NCBI RefSeq assembly: GCF_000423585.1
Contig: NZ_AUIG01000021.1
Location: forward strand, 1-64,000
Direction: 5' to 3'
Source of the DNA: Salinimicrobium xinjiangense DSM 19287
GTDB lineage: Bacteria > Bacteroidota > Bacteroidia > Flavobacteriales > Flavobacteriaceae
DNA: 64,000 bases
The notes under the pieces were generated by a model. The model made no database searches, was not told the origin of the DNA, and saw nothing but the letters and a program-made list of their open reading frames with translations. This document shows positions 61,424-64,000 of the stretch, one piece after another (position 1 is the stretch's first letter; the number at the start of each line of letters is the position of its first letter). A program made the position numbers and the translations under genes.

Positions 61424-62131
61424 TTACAGGAAAAATGAACCGTTTTCGAAGGCTGTACCAATTACTACCATTGCCGCACCTGCTTTATATGCCGCCTCCA
61501 ATTGATGAGTATTTTTTATTCCTCCACCCACAACTACCGGAAGTCCTGTGGCCTCTTTGACCGCTTTTATAATTCCGGGAGCAACAGGATTTATGGCGCC
61601 GCTACCGGCCTCGAGGTAGATAAGCTGTTTCCCGGAAAACTTTCCTGCCAGGGCTGTATCTACTATTACCTGCGGCTCATTTTGGCAAAGCGGTTTAGTG
61701 CCGCTCACTTTTTGTACCGCACATACCTTTCCCCCATCAATGAGAAGATAGGCCGTGGGTATTACTTCCAGCTGAGTGCTGCGTATTACCGGGACCGACC
61801 GCAGCTGCTGACCAATCAGATATTCTGGATTTCTTCCCGATAACAGGCTTAGAAAGAGTAAAGCATCTGCCGCAGCCGATATTTGTTGATGGTCACCGGG
61901 AAACAAAACAACCGGAAGACCGGTTTCAGCCTTGACTGAAACAACACAGGACTGAAGCTCTTCTGCAGTAGCAGTGCTGCCGCCAATAAAAATATGGGTT
62001 GTTATCGCAGGGATCTTCCGTAGAAACTCTTTTGTGCTTTGGCGATCAAATTTTTCAGGATCAATAAGAACTGCGAGCATTTTTATGCCTTCCGTTGCTT
62101 TTCCTTTAATATCCTGTAGCACCATCTCCAT
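61424..62131 (-). CDS. Geranylgeranylglyceryl phosphate synthase-like protein (PcrB/GGGPS family)
   Basis: This 235-residue TIM barrel of the GGGPS/PcrB family has MLAVLIDPEKFD, IFIGGSTATAEEL, YLEAGSGAINPV and VVVGGGIKNTHQLEAAYKAGA. Such enzymes join a prenyl diphosphate to glycerol-1-phosphate. Flavobacterial members are known to be active, but the end lipid in bacteria is unclear. It starts on the last base of the Sfp-like gene stop (1-bp overlap). Confidence 0.9.
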   Translation of the reverse strand: MEMVLQDIKGKATEGIKMLAVLIDPEKFDRQSTKEFLRKIPAITTHIFIGGSTATAEELQSCVVSVKAETGLPVVLFPGDHQQISAAADALLFLSLLSGRNPEYLIGQQLRSVPVIRSTQLEVIPTAYLLIDGGKVCAVQKVSGTKPLCQNEPQVIVDTALAGKFSGKQLIYLEAGSGAINPVAPGIIKAVKEATGLPVVVGGGIKNTHQLEAAYKAGAAMVVIGTAFENGSFFL

Positions 62132-62775
62132 TAAGAAGGTGTATCCATTTTTTTCAAGGTATATACACAGGTAAAACCTTCAAATTCCAGGAATTCAAAT
62201 TCATACCAGCTCGTTTTGCCGTTAAAGGTGATCTTACCCGTAGTTCGGTTTTGATCAAAATCGAAGTCGGTGATATTAATATGCTGCAAAAAGCTCACTT
62301 TCGGCTGCGCATATAGTTTGTAAACGGCCTCTTTTGCCCCCCATACAATAGTGAGTTTTCTAATAAGAGCATCAAAATTTGCAAGAGTACGATATTCTTC
62401 AATGGGAGTGAATTTATGCGCGATCAACAGGATCTTATCCCTTTGTTTTTCAATGTCTATCCCCACTTCCCGATCGCTAATGATAATTCCGGAAAAATTA
62501 AAGGAATGAGTAATGGAAATACATTTACCGTCCCTGAGGTGAGGTTTTCCCGCCTCATCATAGTAGAGGTCATGATCTGTATATCCCGCTTCGGCCAGCA
62601 GGTGTCTTACGCTCATAAAACCCCGCCTGTGGAGTTCGCTTTTCATGCCGTCCACTCTTTTCCTGCAGTGTGGAGTCAAATCAATCCCATCACTCAGACT
62701 CTCCAATGACTCTTCTATCTTCCAAATGAGGACATTAGTTGCAGGATTTATTGTTATTCTTTTGTAAAGGGGCAT
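62131..62775 (-). CDS. 4'-phosphopantetheinyl transferase, Sfp type
   Basis: This 214-residue Sfp-family enzyme attaches phosphopantetheine to carrier proteins. It contains SITHSFNFSG, VGIDIEKQRDKI (with the metal-binding Asp and Glu) and WGAKEAVYKLY. It is the first gene of the seven-gene minus-strand operon, with a -7 box TATATTTG (62824-62831, minus) upstream. Confidence 0.9.
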   Translation of the reverse strand: MPLYKRITINPATNVLIWKIEESLESLSDGIDLTPHCRKRVDGMKSELHRRGFMSVRHLLAEAGYTDHDLYYDEAGKPHLRDGKCISITHSFNFSGIIISDREVGIDIEKQRDKILLIAHKFTPIEEYRTLANFDALIRKLTIVWGAKEAVYKLYAQPKVSFLQHINITDFDFDQNRTTGKITFNGKTSWYEFEFLEFEGFTCVYTLKKMDTPS

Positions 62776-62796
62776 AAAAAACTCTTAGATATTCTG

Positions 62797-62804
62797 TACT
62801 TTTG
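62797..62804 (+). promoter_or_regulatory. ahcY -7 box TACTTTTG
   Basis: This is a perfect TAnnTTTG match 32 bp before the ahcY start. It overlaps the divergent promoter zone of the Sfp-like operon, whose -7 box lies at 62824-62831, so the two promoters may compete. Confidence 0.55.
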
Positions 62805-62823
62805 CACTTCTTAAAACTGTAAT

Positions 62824-62831
62824 CAAATATA
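62824..62831 (-). promoter_or_regulatory. -7 box TATATTTG for the Sfp-GGGPS-Pnu operon
   Basis: This is a perfect TAnnTTTG match on the minus strand, 48 bp before the Sfp-like ATG. It sits inside the predicted leader of ahcY, so the two transcription units overlap at their 5' ends. Confidence 0.5.
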
Positions 62832-62836
62832 ACAAT

Positions 62837-64000
62837 ATGTCAACGAAAACGGTACCTTATACCAAGTATAAAGTTAAAGATATTTCCCTTGCAGACTGGG
62901 GGAGAAAAGAAATAGAACTGGCCGAGGCCGAAATGCCGGGTCTTATGTCACTGCGTGAGGAATATGGAGCAGAGCAGCCTTTAAAGGGTGCAAGAATCGC
63001 AGGATGCCTTCACATGACCATCCAAACTGCAGTTTTAATTGAAACTTTGGTCGCTCTTGGAGCAGAAGTCACCTGGAGTTCATGCAATATTTTCTCTACA
63101 CAGGATCAGGCTGCAGCTGCAATTGCTGCTGCGGGTATTCCGGTGTATGCCTGGAAAGGAATGACCGCCGAAGAGTTTGACTGGTGTATAGAGCAAACCC
63201 TTTTCTTTGGAGAAGAGCGTAAGCCACTTAACATGATCCTTGATGATGGAGGTGACCTTACTAATATGGTACTGGATAAATATCCTGAACTGGCCGAAGG
63301 AATTAAAGGTCTTTCCGAAGAAACCACTACCGGAGTGCACAGGCTTTATGAGCGCATGAAAAATGGAACGCTTCCAATGCCTGCGATCAATGTTAACGAT
63401 TCTGTGACCAAGTCTAAATTCGATAATAAGTACGGTTGTAGAGAGAGTGCTGTTGATGCGATTCGTCGCGCTACAGATGTGATGCTCGCCGGAAAGAGAG
63501 TTGTAGTATGTGGTTATGGAGACGTAGGTAAAGGTACTGCTGCTTCCTTTAGAGGAGCAGGTTCTATCGTGACCGTTACAGAAATTGATCCTATTTGTGC
63601 CTTACAGGCTGCAATGGACGGGTTTGAAGTTAAAAAACTTGAAACTGTTCTTCCAAAAGCAGACATCGTGATCACCACTACAGGCAATAAAGATATAGTT
63701 CGCGCAGAACATTTTAAGGCCATGAAGGATAAGACCATTGTCGCCAACATTGGCCATTTCGATAACGAAATCCAGGTAGCCTGGTTAAATGAAAACTACG
63801 GGAACACTAAAAATGAGATCAAACCTCAGGTAGATAAATATACTATCGATGGTAAGGATATTATTCTTTTGGCTGAAGGCCGCCTTGTAAACCTTGGCTG
63901 CGCTACAGGACACCCAAGTTTTGTAATGAGTAATTCCTTTACGAACCAGACTTTAGCTCAAATCGAACTATGGAAGAATACAGATCAATATGAGAATAAG
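62837..64000 (+). CDS. ahcY: Adenosylhomocysteinase (partial, runs off the window)
   Basis: An open frame of 388 codons from ATG 62837 continues past the end. The product hydrolyses S-adenosylhomocysteine to adenosine and homocysteine. The active-site [29 protein letters not shown] (catalytic Lys and Asp) and the NAD site [21 protein letters not shown] are present, and [14 protein letters not shown] near the end. About 50 C-terminal residues, including the terminal NAD-contacting Lys-x-x-Tyr, lie outside. The start and family are certain. Confidence 0.96.
   Translation, partial: MSTKTVPYTKYKVKDISLADWGRKEIELAEAEMPGLMSLREEYGAEQPLKGARIAGCLHMTIQTAVLIETLVALGAEVTWSSCNIFSTQDQAAAAIAAAGIPVYAWKGMTAEEFDWCIEQTLFFGEERKPLNMILDDGGDLTNMVLDKYPELAEGIKGLSEETTTGVHRLYERMKNGTLPMPAINVNDSVTKSKFDNKYGCRESAVDAIRRATDVMLAGKRVVVCGYGDVGKGTAASFRGAGSIVTVTEIDPICALQAAMDGFEVKKLETVLPKADIVITTTGNKDIVRAEHFKAMKDKTIVANIGHFDNEIQVAWLNENYGNTKNEIKPQVDKYTIDGKDIILLAEGRLVNLGCATGHPSFVMSNSFTNQTLAQIELWKNTDQYENK

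Noticed and set aside
1-64000. tRNA, rRNA, CRISPR arrays, insertion sequences, prophage
   Set aside because: I looked in all larger intergenic gaps and saw no cloverleaf, spacer arrays, transposase or integrase signature.

Overview
The window is a chromosomal segment from a member of the Bacteroidota, almost certainly a marine-type Flavobacteriaceae (a relative of Gramella, Salegentibacter or Zunongwangia is plausible, but I cannot fix the genus). The evidence is lineage-typical families (DUF4271, DUF4296, DUF4301, DUF3098, DUF3127, DUF2490), a type IX secretion sorting domain, two TonB-dependent receptors with carboxypeptidase-like N-terminal domains, the Bacteroidota -7 promoter box TAnnTTTG in front of many genes, and weak ribosome binding sites. 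I found about 64 protein genes, one TPP riboswitch, one candidate structured RNA and many factor-independent terminators. There is no rRNA, tRNA, CRISPR array, insertion sequence or prophage.

Layout: 0-5 kb holds trmN6 (with a damaged or non-ATG start), a RelE/ParE-type toxin-antitoxin pair, palindromic repeats, gcdH, a phosphoesterase and a degenerate copy of the gcdH tail. 4.5-9.3 kb (minus) holds a ferredoxin and ferredoxin reductase, two Fe-S assembly factors, an alkyltransferase-like protein, a LysE exporter and trmB. 9.4-16.5 kb holds a MurG-like glycosyltransferase, the phoU-phoB-phoR phosphate-signalling genes, and a three-gene cassette of LpxH-like phosphatase, glycosyltransferase and GH1 glycosidase. 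17-25 kb holds MarC, a TonB receptor paired with an internally duplicated surface lipoprotein, a tiny T9SS cargo protein and a LuxE-like acyl-protein synthetase. 25-47.5 kb is mostly housekeeping: tyrS, pyrC, hemD, pckA, ferritin, leuS, an ftsX-uppP-truB cluster, tag and aat.

47.5-64 kb holds signalling and cofactor genes: an orphan kinase, greA with a terminator in its leader, a thiamine-type TonB receptor under a TPP riboswitch, a hybrid kinase facing a sigma-54 activator, and a long minus-strand operon. That operon runs Sfp-like transferase, GGGP synthase, thiamine-binding-like protein, Pnu-type transporter, NadR-like kinase, DUF4301 and ArfB. The window ends inside ahcY.

The strongest biology is a likely thiamine acquisition route. 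The outer-membrane receptor is controlled by a TPP riboswitch that appears to work through transcription termination. About 7 kb away, a Pnu-type inner-membrane transporter is translationally coupled to a thiamine-binding-like protein and a nucleoside-kinase-like ATPase. Less explained are the structured RNA region between the PepSY-like gene and the sigma-54 activator, the terminator hairpin in the greA leader, and the duplicated lipoprotein next to its TonB receptor.
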